NCBI RefSeq assembly: GCF_001269905.1
Contig: NZ_LHVK01000008.1
Location: 142,525-206,524 of the forward strand
Direction: 5' to 3'
Origin: Pseudomonas corrugata
Lineage (GTDB): Bacteria; Pseudomonadota; Gammaproteobacteria; Pseudomonadales; Pseudomonadaceae
DNA length: 64,000 nt
A program made the position numbers and the translations under genes. The notes beneath the pieces were generated by a model. It had not been told where the DNA came from. It made no database searches and saw nothing but the letters and a program-made list of their open reading frames with translations. Below are positions 1-9,244 of the stretch, in pieces. Position 1 is the first letter of the stretch, and every line of letters starts with the position of its first letter.

Positions 1-3000
1 GCCCTCAGGCAACCGCCATGAGCTTCGATGATCGAGCGACAGATCGACAGTCCCAACCCCAGGCCGGTGGGCTTGGTGGTGTAGAACGAGGTGAACACCA
101 GGTCAGTGCTTTGCGAGGCGAACCCCGGACCTGTATCGCTCACACTGACGAGCACGCAATCCGCCTCGCCCAGCGTCGCGCGGATCACCAACTGCCGCTC
201 GCCCGCACTGATGCTGCCCATGGCCTCCAGTGCATTCATGATCAGGTTGAGCAAAACCTGCTGCAGCTCTACCCGGTCGCCTTCAATCAGGGGTAAACCG
301 TCCATGAGTTGTGTCTGTATCGAAGCACCGCTCTTGATGATCTGGCCACGGGTAAACTCGATCATCTCCTCGATGGCCGCGTTAATGTTCACCAGGCCCT
401 TCTGTGGCGGTGCCTTGCGGATATGTCCACGGATCCGACCAAGCACATCCGCCGCTCGATTGGCATCGAGGATGAGGCGCTCCAGTACCGGCCGGACTTC
501 TTCGATGTCCGGTGGCTGGGCGTTCAACCAGCGTAGTGCCGCATTGGCGTTGAGGATGGCGGCGGCGATCGGCTGATTGACTTCGTGGGCAATCGAAGCC
601 ACCAATTGCCCCATGGTCGCCACGCGGTTGGCATGGGCCAGTTCGGTTTGCACCTCGCGATAGCGGCGTTCGCTTTCACGGATTTTTTCTTCCGCCTGCC
701 TGCGCTCGGTCAGGTCCAGTACAAAGGCAACCCCCTCATTGCTACCCGCTTCGAACAGAGCCAGGCCGACAATGACCGGCAAGCGACTGCCATCTTTCCT
801 GAAATATTCCTTCTCGTAGGGCCGGGCGTGTCCGGTCAGCAACGCTTGCGCCAGCGAGCGGTCGCTGAGCTCACGAAACTCCGGCACGGTCAGGTCTCTC
901 CAGCGCAGGCCGCCGGAGGCAAGGTCTTCTCGCTGGTAGCCCAACATGCGCAGGAACGCATCGTTGGCCTCGATGATGTGCCCGTCGGCATGCCAGACGA
1001 GAATCCCGATGATGTTGGCATCCACCAGGCGGCGGATCTTCGCTTCGCGCTCGGCGACCTCGCGGTACAAGCGGGCATTTTCCAGGGAAACGGCGGCCTG
1101 TGAGGCCACCAGCTTCAATACGGCGATCCGGCCCGGACTGAACACGTGGCCCGCCAGATTGTTTTCCAGATAGAGCGCACCGACGAGCTTGGCCTGGTTG
1201 GTCAGAGGCAGGCACAGGAGCGAACGGACCTGCTGCTGACGGATATAGGGATCCGTGGCAAACGGCGCCTCGACCAGGGCATCGCCCAGTACCACGCTCT
1301 CGCGGGTGCGCAGGACATGATAAAGAACCGACTCCGGCAACAACGCGGCGTTCACCGGTGCATTTCGCAGTTGCGTGGTGGTACCGCCAGCAGTCACTTG
1401 CGCAGCGATCCGGTGCTCACCGTCCTGCAAGAGAACCAGCAGCCCGCGTTCGGCACCGGCCTGTTCGATCGCAGTGCCCATGATCATATCGATCAGTTTT
1501 TCCAGAACGATTTCGCCCGACACGGCCTGTGAGACCTTGAGGACTGTAGCCAGGTCAAGGTGTTCGACCGGTGTCGCCATCGTTGTGGTCGGGCCGGGCG
1601 CGGGCTCTTCGCTCCTGAGCGCGGGAAACTTGTCTTCAAGCTGCCGCACCTTGCCATCGGCGCCCCAGCGCAGGTAACCGTAACGGGCATCCTGCAAATA
1701 GACCCGGGCAATCTTGCCGAACCCGCGCGCCCGGTAAAAACGCGAAGCGAGCTCATTGGCAAGCGCCTCGACATGAACAAAACCGCTGGCTTGGGCAGTT
1801 TGCAAGGCTTGCTCGTAGAGCCGCTCGGCATCGATCACCCGCCCCTCGACCCGGGCGATCTCGGCTCCGACCAGGGCGGCGCGACTGGCAAAGTTCTCCG
1901 GACATTGCCGGGCCCAGGCCTCGAGCCACTGGTGGTCGGCCGCCATGGCGATCAGGTGCTGCGCCTGTTCGCCTGCCGAGACGCTGTCACAGCGGGCGGC
2001 CCGGGCCAGCGCACTGTAGAAGTGATACTCGGCTTCCTCGCAGAACGCCTGGCAAACCCAGAGCAGTTGGTGAGCCTTGGCGGCCGCCTCAACGGCAGCC
2101 TCCGCATCGTCGGCCAGGTAACGCGCCTGTAATTTGCGGACCCAATACAGACATTCGGCCAACACCAGGTCCGGATTACCAGACAAGTGGGCTTCGGTGG
2201 CAGACTCGTTCAACTCTGCATCGTCCAAGCGACCGAAGGTCGGAGTCTGACCTCGGAGCATTCGGATCAGCGTCAGTTGCGTGACGATGAAGTCAGTCAC
2301 CAACCCAAACCCCACCTTCCTTGCATACACCAGGCCCCGTTCAGACTCACCTTGTACGTCATGCAACGGCTCACCGGCGAACAGCAGGTCCGCGACGAGG
2401 TTGTTGCCGGCATAGGCACCGTAGGGCAGATCGCCGATCCGGTTCGCCGCTGCAAACGACCGACGCAGCAGATCGCGACACTCCCCCACCGGCCTCATCC
2501 AGCGCACGGCGAAGCACGAAAAACACAGGTAGGTGCTGGCCTCGAATCGCGTCAGGCCTCGCCGTTCGACAAGTGCGCAACCGAGCTGGCCGAATCGGAA
2601 CCCCATTTCGTGGTCTCCAAAGCGCCGGCCGGCGACCCGGAAGAAATTGGCGTAGAGCACACAGGATGCATCGCAGTTGCCGCGCTCCAGGCTCAGATTG
2701 ACCGCTTTGCAGATCAACAGATCCGCAAGGTTGCCGTCGCTCTGCAAGGCCGGTGCGAAGAGTTTGCCCAACGCGTCGAGGGTCATGAGGGACGTCGGAT
2801 CTTCCATGAGCGGCAAATCGATAAGATCCTCGATGGCCCGCTCCCCGAGCAACAACCCGATGCGCTCGTACTCCTCGCGGACCTCGGCGTCGCTCGGATG
2901 AGCCGTCCATTCGATGCCCACATGGCGCAGGTAGTCCAGGCAGACCGCAACCGCGCCATCACTGCGGTCCAGAAGCAAATAGACATCCATCAGCAGACAG

Positions 3001-5411
3001 GCAACGCTGGCCCGTTCGATCACAGTCGTGGCGCGATCCGACAAAGCGCTCAGGCCCGCGTCCGCCAGCTCCAACTGTCCAGTCAACAGCTCGCACTCGG
3101 CCCGACTCAACGCCAAGGCAAACACCAGCCCATGTCGACGGCTCCAGCATTCCTCATCCAGCAACTGCATGCCGGAGCTGAAGTAATTAAGCGCCGAGGC
3201 ATAGGCTGTCGACGCCTTGGCCCGCTGACCGGCAATCAGGTTGAATTGCGCCAATTGTTCACGCTCGTCCTGATCCGTGATCAGCGCCGCGCCGAGATTG
3301 AGTTGGCCGACGATATCGAAAATCCCCTCATCCCGTTCCCGTTCGCAGCTCTGCACGGCAAGCAGGCGTCCGATACGCAGATGGGCCTCGGCACGTGAGT
3401 CCTCGGGAATCAGCGAATAGGCCGCTTCATGGATACGGTCATGAACAAACCGATAGGCGCCGTCCAGGCGCTCGACCAGTTCCTGGCGAATCGCCTCCCA
3501 CAGCGAGGCTCTGAGCTGCGTCTCGGGAGTGCCCAGGACAGTCGAAAGCGCTTTGAAGCCGGCAACGTTACCCAGGCACGCCAGTTGCTGCAGAGCCAGC
3601 TGCGTGTCCTCCGGCAGACGGACCAGCTTGCCGACCATCAGGTCCACGATGTTGTCGGTATAGCCCTTGGCGTGGATGCGATCCGGGTCCCACCACCATT
3701 GACGAGCCTCATGATCGAAGGTCAGCAGATGCTCCTCGGCGAGCGCTTGCAGAAACTGGATCACGAAGAACGGATTACCGGCGGTTTTATCCAGCACCAG
3801 TTGCGCCAGGGGCTCGATACGTGAGCGTTCGTCCTGCAGCGCTTCGGTGATCATCTGCTCGACATGCGCCTTGTCCAGCGGCGTCAACGTGATCTCGCTG
3901 ACCTTGCCTCCCGCGCTGCGAATGGCCTGGAGCTTGGCGGTCAACGGGTGCGAGACGTCCACTTCATTGCTGCGGTAGGCGCCGACGAGCATAAGGTGTC
4001 GCACGTCGGAGCTGGTCAGCAAGTCCTCCAACAGGTCAAGGGTCGCCGCGTCGAGCCATTGCAAATCATCAAGAAACAACGCAAGCGGATGGGCTTCGCG
4101 AGCGAACACACCGATAAAGCGCCGGAACACCAGCAGGAAGCGGCGTTGCTCCTGCTGCGGATCAAGGGACGTGACCGGTGGCGGCTCACCGATGATCAGC
4201 TTGAGTTCAGGTATCAGGTCGGTCATCAGACGCGCGTTTACGTCCAGTGCCTCCTGCAAGGCGTCCCGCCACTGCGTCAGCTCTGCGTCACTCTTGCCCA
4301 GCAGCGTGCGCACCAGACTCTGGAACGCCTGGACCAGGGTCGAGTAGGGAATATCGCGCCGGTACTGATCGAACTTGCCACTGGCGAAGAGCCCTCGCGG
4401 CGGCACGAGCGCCTTGTGCAACTCATTGACCACCGATGACTTGCCGATGCCGGAATAACCGGTCACCAGTACCAGCTCCGGTGAGCTGCTGTTGACGATC
4501 CGCGAGAACGCGGCAATCAGGGTGTCGACCTCTTGCTCGCGGCCATAGAGTTTTTCGGGAATCAGCAACCGATCCGACGCACCGTGCTCGCCCAGCGCAA
4601 AGGCATTGATACGGCCCAGTCGCTGCCAGTCCTCCAGGCATCGCCGCAGATCATGCTCGACACTGGCAGCCGTCTGGTAGCGTTCCTCGGCGGTCTTGGC
4701 GAGCAACTTCATGACAATGAGGGACAGCATCTCGGGAACGGTTGCGACCCGTTCGCTGGGCGGCAAGGTCTTTCTAGCGATATGGCAGTGCACCCACTCG
4801 ATGGGATCGGAGGCGGTGAACGGCAGCGAGCCGGTCAGCATCTGGTAGAGGGTGACGCCGAAGGAATACAGGTCGCTGCGCGAATCGATCGAGCGATTCA
4901 TCCGACCGGTCTGCTCAGGCGCCATGTACGCGAGCGTGCCGGCCAGGGTCTCGGGCGCCTGTCGCTCCCGGGGCAAGCGCGAGGCGAGGCCGAATCCCGT
5001 GAGCCGGGTCTGACCGTCAGTGCAGTTCACCAGGATATGGCTGGGCTTGATGTCCTTATGAATGAGGCCCTGCTGGTGCAGCTTGCCCAGCGCCACGGCA
5101 ATACCCACGGCAAGCCGCAGGAACGTGGCGGTTTCCATGGGCGCGATCAGCAGTTGCATGAGCGGCACGCCGCCCGGGTCCTCGAGCACCAGATACACCT
5201 GGGCGCCTTCGCGCAGCATCTCCAGCGGGCGCACCGACCAGGTGCTTTCCAGCTCGTCCCTCAGACCAAACTCATGAGCCAGACGGCCCAGGCAGCCAGG
5301 GCGAGGTTGCTCGCCCGCAGGTCGGGCAACCAAGACAGAATACGTGCCATCTGCGTCCGAACGCAGTTGCCGACAGAAGGTACGCTCACCATCGTCCCAT
5401 AATATTTGCAT
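1..5411 (-). CDS. Ser/Thr kinase-like / AAA ATPase / GAF-PAS sensor histidine kinase (3' end beyond window)
   Basis: The frame is open from an ATG at 5411 to the left edge (about 1,803 residues seen), so the C-terminus is missing. Domains in order: a protein-kinase fold (catalytic loop HKDIKPSHILVN near residue 118, activation segment LTGFGLASRLPRERQ near 135, APE region MAPEQTGR); a P-loop ATPase with Walker A TGYSGIGKSS (~321) and Walker B LALFLDDLQWLD (~449); a long helical TPR/MalT-like stretch (~670-1250); GAF (~1285-1450); PAS (~1450-1560); and a histidine kinase with H-box SIAHEVNQP (~1609), N-box NLIMNALEAM and G-boxes DTGPGF and TGLGLGLS. This is the architecture of the trifunctional kinase/ATPase/histidine-kinase family. 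The kinase domain lacks the Asp of DFG (GFG here) and the metal-binding Asn after the catalytic loop (His here), so I infer it is inactive. The ligand is unknown. The divergent lone receiver at 5685 is a possible partner. Confidence 0.9.
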   Translation of the reverse strand, partial: MQILWDDGERTFCRQLRSDADGTYSVLVARPAGEQPRPGCLGRLAHEFGLRDELESTWSVRPLEMLREGAQVYLVLEDPGGVPLMQLLIAPMETATFLRLAVGIAVALGKLHQQGLIHKDIKPSHILVNCTDGQTRLTGFGLASRLPRERQAPETLAGTLAYMAPEQTGRMNRSIDSRSDLYSFGVTLYQMLTGSLPFTASDPIEWVHCHIARKTLPPSERVATVPEMLSLIVMKLLAKTAEERYQTAASVEHDLRRCLEDWQRLGRINAFALGEHGASDRLLIPEKLYGREQEVDTLIAAFSRIVNSSSPELVLVTGYSGIGKSSVVNELHKALVPPRGLFASGKFDQYRRDIPYSTLVQAFQSLVRTLLGKSDAELTQWRDALQEALDVNARLMTDLIPELKLIIGEPPPVTSLDPQQEQRRFLLVFRRFIGVFAREAHPLALFLDDLQWLDAATLDLLEDLLTSSDVRHLMLVGAYRSNEVDVSHPLTAKLQAIRSAGGKVSEITLTPLDKAHVEQMITEALQDERSRIEPLAQLVLDKTAGNPFFVIQFLQALAEEHLLTFDHEARQWWWDPDRIHAKGYTDNIVDLMVGKLVRLPEDTQLALQQLACLGNVAGFKALSTVLGTPETQLRASLWEAIRQELVERLDGAYRFVHDRIHEAAYSLIPEDSRAEAHLRIGRLLAVQSCERERDEGIFDIVGQLNLGAALITDQDEREQLAQFNLIAGQRAKASTAYASALNYFSSGMQLLDEECWSRRHGLVFALALSRAECELLTGQLELADAGLSALSDRATTVIERASVACLLMDVYLLLDRSDGAVAVCLDYLRHVGIEWTAHPSDAEVREEYERIGLLLGERAIEDLIDLPLMEDPTSLMTLDALGKLFAPALQSDGNLADLLICKAVNLSLERGNCDASCVLYANFFRVAGRRFGDHEMGFRFGQLGCALVERRGLTRFEASTYLCFSCFAVRWMRPVGECRDLLRRSFAAANRIGDLPYGAYAGNNLVADLLFAGEPLHDVQGESERGLVYARKVGFGLVTDFIVTQLTLIRMLRGQTPTFGRLDDAELNESATEAHLSGNPDLVLAECLYWVRKLQARYLADDAEAAVEAAAKAHQLLWVCQAFCEEAEYHFYSALARAARCDSVSAGEQAQHLIAMAADHQWLEAWARQCPENFASRAALVGAEIARVEGRVIDAERLYEQALQTAQASGFVHVEALANELASRFYRARGFGKIARVYLQDARYGYLRWGADGKVRQLEDKFPALRSEEPAPGPTTTMATPVEHLDLATVLKVSQAVSGEIVLEKLIDMIMGTAIEQAGAERGLLVLLQDGEHRIAAQVTAGGTTTQLRNAPVNAALLPESVLYHVLRTRESVVLGDALVEAPFATDPYIRQQQVRSLLCLPLTNQAKLVGALYLENNLAGHVFSPGRIAVLKLVASQAAVSLENARLYREVAEREAKIRRLVDANIIGILVWHADGHIIEANDAFLRMLGYQREDLASGGLRWRDLTVPEFRELSDRSLAQALLTGHARPYEKEYFRKDGSRLPVIVGLALFEAGSNEGVAFVLDLTERRQAEEKIRESERRYREVQTELAHANRVATMGQLVASIAHEVNQPIAAAILNANAALRWLNAQPPDIEEVRPVLERLILDANRAADVLGRIRGHIRKAPPQKGLVNINAAIEEMIEFTRGQIIKSGASIQTQLMDGLPLIEGDRVELQQVLLNLIMNALEAMGSISAGERQLVIRATLGEADCVLVSVSDTGPGFASQSTDLVFTSFYTTKPTGLGLGLSICRSIIEAHGGCLR

Positions 5412-5606
5412 GCTGTTTTCCACCGGCACGGGAACAATAAATCGTTGGTTATCCAGGGCTGTTGCAAGACGCCGTCGGGAACGGAACGAGTCGTGTCACC
5501 GGTCTGTAGATTAGCGTCCCGCGCCCCCCCTTCACAGCTATTTCCGTTGAGCAGGAGTGGACCGATTCATTGAGCGGAACGAAACGACCCTTAGGTTTTA
5601 ACAGGT

Positions 5607-5619
5607 TATACGTAGGTAT
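5607..5619 (+). promoter_or_regulatory. Candidate shared 13-bp operator, copy 1
   Basis: TATACGTAGGTAT lies about 65 bp upstream of the receiver gene. A copy with one mismatch (TATACGAAGGTAT) is on the minus strand at 6087-6099, just upstream of the efflux operon. Two near-identical 13-mers in adjacent promoter regions suggest a common regulator. The regulator is unknown. Confidence 0.4.
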
Positions 5620-5684
5620 ACTTCTGCGCTTTGCGAGACCGCGTATCGTGTAATTCACGACAGGCGCTGTCACGAGCGACCCCT

Positions 5685-6074
5685 ATGGAAGACACCCAGA
5701 TACGCAACACGCAAACCATTGCAGTCGTCGATGATGACGAGTCCGTTCGGGCCGCCCTCAAAAGTTTGTTGCGCTCCAGCGGCTATGACGTGCGCACCTA
5801 TAGCAGCGCCCTGGACTTTCTCGACACCGCCGGCCCCGCCGGGACGAATTGCCTGGTTTCCGACATCCAGATGCCAGGCATGAGTGGCGTGGAACTGCAC
5901 GAGCGACTCGGTGCGATGGGTTTCAGGATACCCACCATTTTCATCACCGCCTATCCCGGAAAAGTGTCCCGCTTGGGCGCCAACACTCCCGGGCTGGTGG
6001 CCTGCCTGCCAAAACCTTGTGAAGCCGACCGGCTGCTGGAGTGTATCGAGACCGCCCTCAACCAACGGTACTGA
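5685..6074 (+). CDS. Stand-alone response regulator receiver (FixJ-like)
   Basis: A 129-residue protein made only of a receiver domain: acidic pocket VVDDDES near the N-terminus, phospho-acceptor Asp in LVSDIQMPGMSG, the conserved Thr in FITAYPGK and Lys in CLPKPC. No DNA-binding output follows. The ATG at 5685 was chosen because the receiver fold starts directly after it; an upstream TTG would add 18 non-conserved residues. It is transcribed away from the giant histidine kinase with a 273 bp gap, so the two may be partners. It could act as a phosphate shuttle or by protein-protein contact. The efflux operon begins 144 bp downstream. Confidence 0.85.
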   Translation: MEDTQIRNTQTIAVVDDDESVRAALKSLLRSSGYDVRTYSSALDFLDTAGPAGTNCLVSDIQMPGMSGVELHERLGAMGFRIPTIFITAYPGKVSRLGANTPGLVACLPKPCEADRLLECIETALNQRY

Positions 6075-6086
6075 CCACTCCCACTC

Positions 6087-6099
6087 ATACCTTCGTATA
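6087..6099 (-). promoter_or_regulatory. Candidate shared 13-bp operator, copy 2
   Basis: TATACGAAGGTAT on the minus strand sits between the receiver gene and the efflux operon. It matches 12 of 13 positions of the motif at 5607-5619. It could tie the operon to the same regulator. Confidence 0.4.
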
Positions 6100-6218
6100 G
6101 TCCGCCGCCACTGACGTATGGTTTTTCTGAACCGATGTAGAAGTGCGCCAGCAAGCTGCCCTCAATAACATGGACTCACGGCGGGCGACTCGCCCGTAAG
6201 TCTTGCGGGGATTTGGCT

Positions 6219-7688
6219 ATGTCGGCATTTTTCGAGTCACCTCAACGCATCCTGAGACGGTTCAGTATTGGCGTTATCGGCATGGGGGCAATTTCCCTGG
6301 CGGGCTGCATGGTCGGTCCCGACTTCTTGAAACCGGGGAACGGCCTCGACGCCCTGCAACTGACGCCACGACCCGAGCACGCCAGTGTCACGCCGCTGTC
6401 CCATGCCGCAGTTCCACCCCAGTGGTGGCTGCTGTTCAACGACGCAACGCTCGCCCAACTGCAATCACGCGCCCAGGCCGGCAACCTCGATCTGCAGATG
6501 GCCACCGAGCGCATCGAACAGAGCCGGGCGCAATTGGGCATCACCTCATCGCAGTTGCAACCCAACGTCGGCGCCTACGCCAGTTACACCCGTGAGGCCC
6601 TCAGCGAGAACGGCAGGTTCGCCGCCCTGGGAGCGCCTACCGACGCCACCAATCTCTGGCAACTGGGCTTCGATGCCAGTTGGGAAATCGATCTATGGGG
6701 CCGGGCCCGACGCGCCCGCGAAGGCGCGGCGGCGGCCCTGGAAGCCACCGTGTATGACCGCGAAGCCGTTCGGGTGGCCTTGTCCGCCGAAGTGGCTCGA
6801 ACCTATCTGCAATTACGTGGAACCCAGGCGCAGCTGACCATTGCCCGGCAAAACCTCGATATCGCCGAACGGACCCTGGCCCTGGCTGAAAGCCGCGAAC
6901 GCAATGGCGTCGCCACCCACTTCGAAACTGCGACCGCTCGCGCACAACTGGCGACGATCAAGGCCCTGCTGCCCGAATTGAGCCAGCGTCGCAATGCCCA
7001 GATGAATGCACTGGCGTTGCTGCTGGGCGAACAACCCCGCACGCTCGACGCCCAGTTGGGCCCAGCGATGCCCTTGCCTTCGCTTCCCACCCGCATACCG
7101 GTCGGCGTTTCTTCCGAACTGGCCCGCCGGCGCCCCGACATCCTGCGCGCCGAAGCACGGTTGCATGCCGCGACCGCTGCCATCGGCGTTGCCAAGGCCG
7201 ATTTCTACCCGCGTATCGGCCTCAAGGGACGCCTTGGCGTGGAAGCCTTCAACAGCGGCGACCTCAGCAGTTGGGATTCACGTACCTTCTCCATCGGCCC
7301 GACGGTTTACCTGCCAATCTTCCAGGGTGGTCGACTGACCCAGCGCCTGGCACTGAATGAGTCACGGCAGAAAAGCGCCGCCCTCGCCTACCGCAAGACG
7401 GTTCTGCGGGCCTGGCATGAAGTCGATAACGCCCTGGATGCCTGGGCCGCCCAACAGCGCCAGCACGACGAACTGCAGATGTCCTTCGAGCAGAACAAAC
7501 AGGCACTGCATGCGGCTGAGCGCGGCTACCAACAAGGTGCCGCCGATTACCTGAGCGTGCTGACAGCACAACTCAACGTGCTTGCCAGCCAGACCCGCCT
7601 CAACACCAGCGCCACCGATGCCACGCTTACCGTGGTCAATCTCTACAAATCCCTGGGCGGTGGCTGGGATCCGGAGGGCGGACAATGA
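6219..7688 (+). CDS. Efflux outer-membrane lipoprotein (NodT/OprM family)
   Basis: A 489-residue outer-membrane channel of a tripartite pump. The N-terminus is a lipoprotein signal with lipobox LAGC followed by MVGPDF, the usual start of mature NodT-family proteins. Two repeated helical OEP regions follow, with family landmarks WWLLFNDATL, DLWGRARRAREGA and ELARRRPDILRAEA. The ATG at 6219 is preferred over a TTG at 6213 because GGGG lies about 8 nt upstream. It is the first gene of a three-gene operon and its stop overlaps the MFS start (ATGA). Together these would expel small toxic compounds across both membranes. Substrate unknown. Confidence 0.93.
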   Translation: MSAFFESPQRILRRFSIGVIGMGAISLAGCMVGPDFLKPGNGLDALQLTPRPEHASVTPLSHAAVPPQWWLLFNDATLAQLQSRAQAGNLDLQMATERIEQSRAQLGITSSQLQPNVGAYASYTREALSENGRFAALGAPTDATNLWQLGFDASWEIDLWGRARRAREGAAAALEATVYDREAVRVALSAEVARTYLQLRGTQAQLTIARQNLDIAERTLALAESRERNGVATHFETATARAQLATIKALLPELSQRRNAQMNALALLLGEQPRTLDAQLGPAMPLPSLPTRIPVGVSSELARRRPDILRAEARLHAATAAIGVAKADFYPRIGLKGRLGVEAFNSGDLSSWDSRTFSIGPTVYLPIFQGGRLTQRLALNESRQKSAALAYRKTVLRAWHEVDNALDAWAAQQRQHDELQMSFEQNKQALHAAERGYQQGAADYLSVLTAQLNVLASQTRLNTSATDATLTVVNLYKSLGGGWDPEGGQ

Positions 7689-9238
7689 ACGTCGCCGCCG
7701 CGTCGCCGGTCACCGCTGACGCTGGCGAAGCGCCCCGGGCCCGCTCCTCCGTTCGCCCGCTGGTCGGCCTTGTCGGTATTTTTCTCGCAGCCATGATGGC
7801 CGGGTTGAACACCCGGGTCGGTGCCCTGGCGCTGGCAGATGTCAGGGGCGCGCTGGGCTTGGGCTTCGATGGCGGTTCATGGCTGACCACGGTGTACAGC
7901 GCCGGAGAACTGATCGCCATGCCCTTTTCGGCCTGGTTCGCCCTGACCTTGTCGTTGCGGCGCTTCGAACTGTGGATGCTCGCTGCTTGCACCTTGCTCG
8001 CCTTGATCCTGCCGTTCATTCACAACCTGGAACTGTTGTTGATCCTGCGTTTTGCCCAGGGCATTGCCAGCGGTACGACGATACCCTTGCTGATGATGGC
8101 GGCCCTGAAATTCCTCCCGCCGGCCATACGGCTATACGGCTTGGCGCTGTATGCGATGACCGCGACGTTCGCGCCCAACCTGTCCATCTGGCTGGCCGGA
8201 AGCTGGACGGACGGGCTGCATGACTGGCGCTGGGTGTATTGGCAGATCATTCCCCTGGCCCTCATCGCCGCCTGCTTGATCGCCTGGGGACTGCCCCGGG
8301 AGCCCATCCAGACCCCGCGCTTTCGCCAGGCCAACTGGTCCGGCATGGCCTGCGGTGTACCGGCGCTGGGCCTGATCACCATTGCACTGGACCAGGGCGT
8401 GCGGCTGGACTGGTTTCAATCACCGCTGATCACGGCATCCCTGGTGATGGGCCTGACTTTGATGGCGATCTACTTGTTGACCGAGTGGTATCACCCGTCG
8501 CCGTTCATCAAGTTGCAGATCCTCGGGCGCCGCAACCTGGGCCTGGGTTGCATCCTGTTTCTGTCATTGCTGGTGGTGCTGATGTCCAGTTCATTGTTAC
8601 CGGCCAGTTATCTCGGCCCGCTGCAAAACTATCGTCCGCTGCAGATGGCATCGATTGGGTTGATCGTCGCGCTGCCACAACTGGTGCTGGGGCCTGTCGT
8701 GGCGCTGTTGCTGTACCGCAAGTGGGTCGACGCGCGCATCGTGTTCGCCTCGGGCCTGGCGCTGATCGCCCTGGCGTGCCTGTGCGGTGCGCAACTGACG
8801 GGCGACTGGAATCGCGACCAGTTCATCCTGGCGCAAACGCTGCAGGCCTTCGGACAACCCATGGCGGTGGTGTCGATGCTGTTTCTGATCACCAGCGTGG
8901 TACAGCCCCCAGAAGGCCCTTATGTGTCCGGCACCATCAACACGCTGCGGGCCTTTGGTTCGCTGTTCGGCGCGGCGGTCATCGGCCAACTCATGACCGT
9001 GCGCGGCCGCTTCCATGGGGACATGCTGCTGGATCAAGCGGCCCTGGCCGGCAACGCTGTTGGCATGCCTGAGCCGTTTTCCCTGATGAACATAGTCAGC
9101 CAGCAGTCGCTGGTGCTGTCCATCGCCGATGCCTACCGCGTGCTGGGCCTGCTGGCGCTGCTGATGATTCCCCTGGTGCTGCGGCTGGCCTACATCCCGG
9201 CACCTGTTTTGACACCTCCTTCTCCCTCACACGGGTAA
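7685..9238 (+). CDS. MFS drug exporter, DHA2 (EmrB-like) family
   Basis: A 517-residue inner-membrane transporter with about 14 predicted membrane segments, as expected for DHA2/EmrB proteins, starting around residue 23 (LVGLVGIFLAAMMAGLNTRV). It is translationally coupled to the outer-membrane channel by a 4-bp ATGA overlap and is followed 6 bp later by the HlyD-type adaptor. Gene order OMF-MFS-adaptor indicates a proton-driven tripartite pump. EmrB-like pumps handle hydrophobic drugs, phenolics or siderophore-like compounds. The actual substrate cannot be read from the sequence. Confidence 0.92.
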   Translation: MNVAAASPVTADAGEAPRARSSVRPLVGLVGIFLAAMMAGLNTRVGALALADVRGALGLGFDGGSWLTTVYSAGELIAMPFSAWFALTLSLRRFELWMLAACTLLALILPFIHNLELLLILRFAQGIASGTTIPLLMMAALKFLPPAIRLYGLALYAMTATFAPNLSIWLAGSWTDGLHDWRWVYWQIIPLALIAACLIAWGLPREPIQTPRFRQANWSGMACGVPALGLITIALDQGVRLDWFQSPLITASLVMGLTLMAIYLLTEWYHPSPFIKLQILGRRNLGLGCILFLSLLVVLMSSSLLPASYLGPLQNYRPLQMASIGLIVALPQLVLGPVVALLLYRKWVDARIVFASGLALIALACLCGAQLTGDWNRDQFILAQTLQAFGQPMAVVSMLFLITSVVQPPEGPYVSGTINTLRAFGSLFGAAVIGQLMTVRGRFHGDMLLDQAALAGNAVGMPEPFSLMNIVSQQSLVLSIADAYRVLGLLALLMIPLVLRLAYIPAPVLTPPSPSHG

Positions 9239-9244
9239 CTCATC

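Noticed and set aside
2187..3398. A 403-codon plus-strand frame inside the giant kinase gene
   Set aside because: The minus-strand frame is continuous from 5411 to the edge with domain motifs on both sides.
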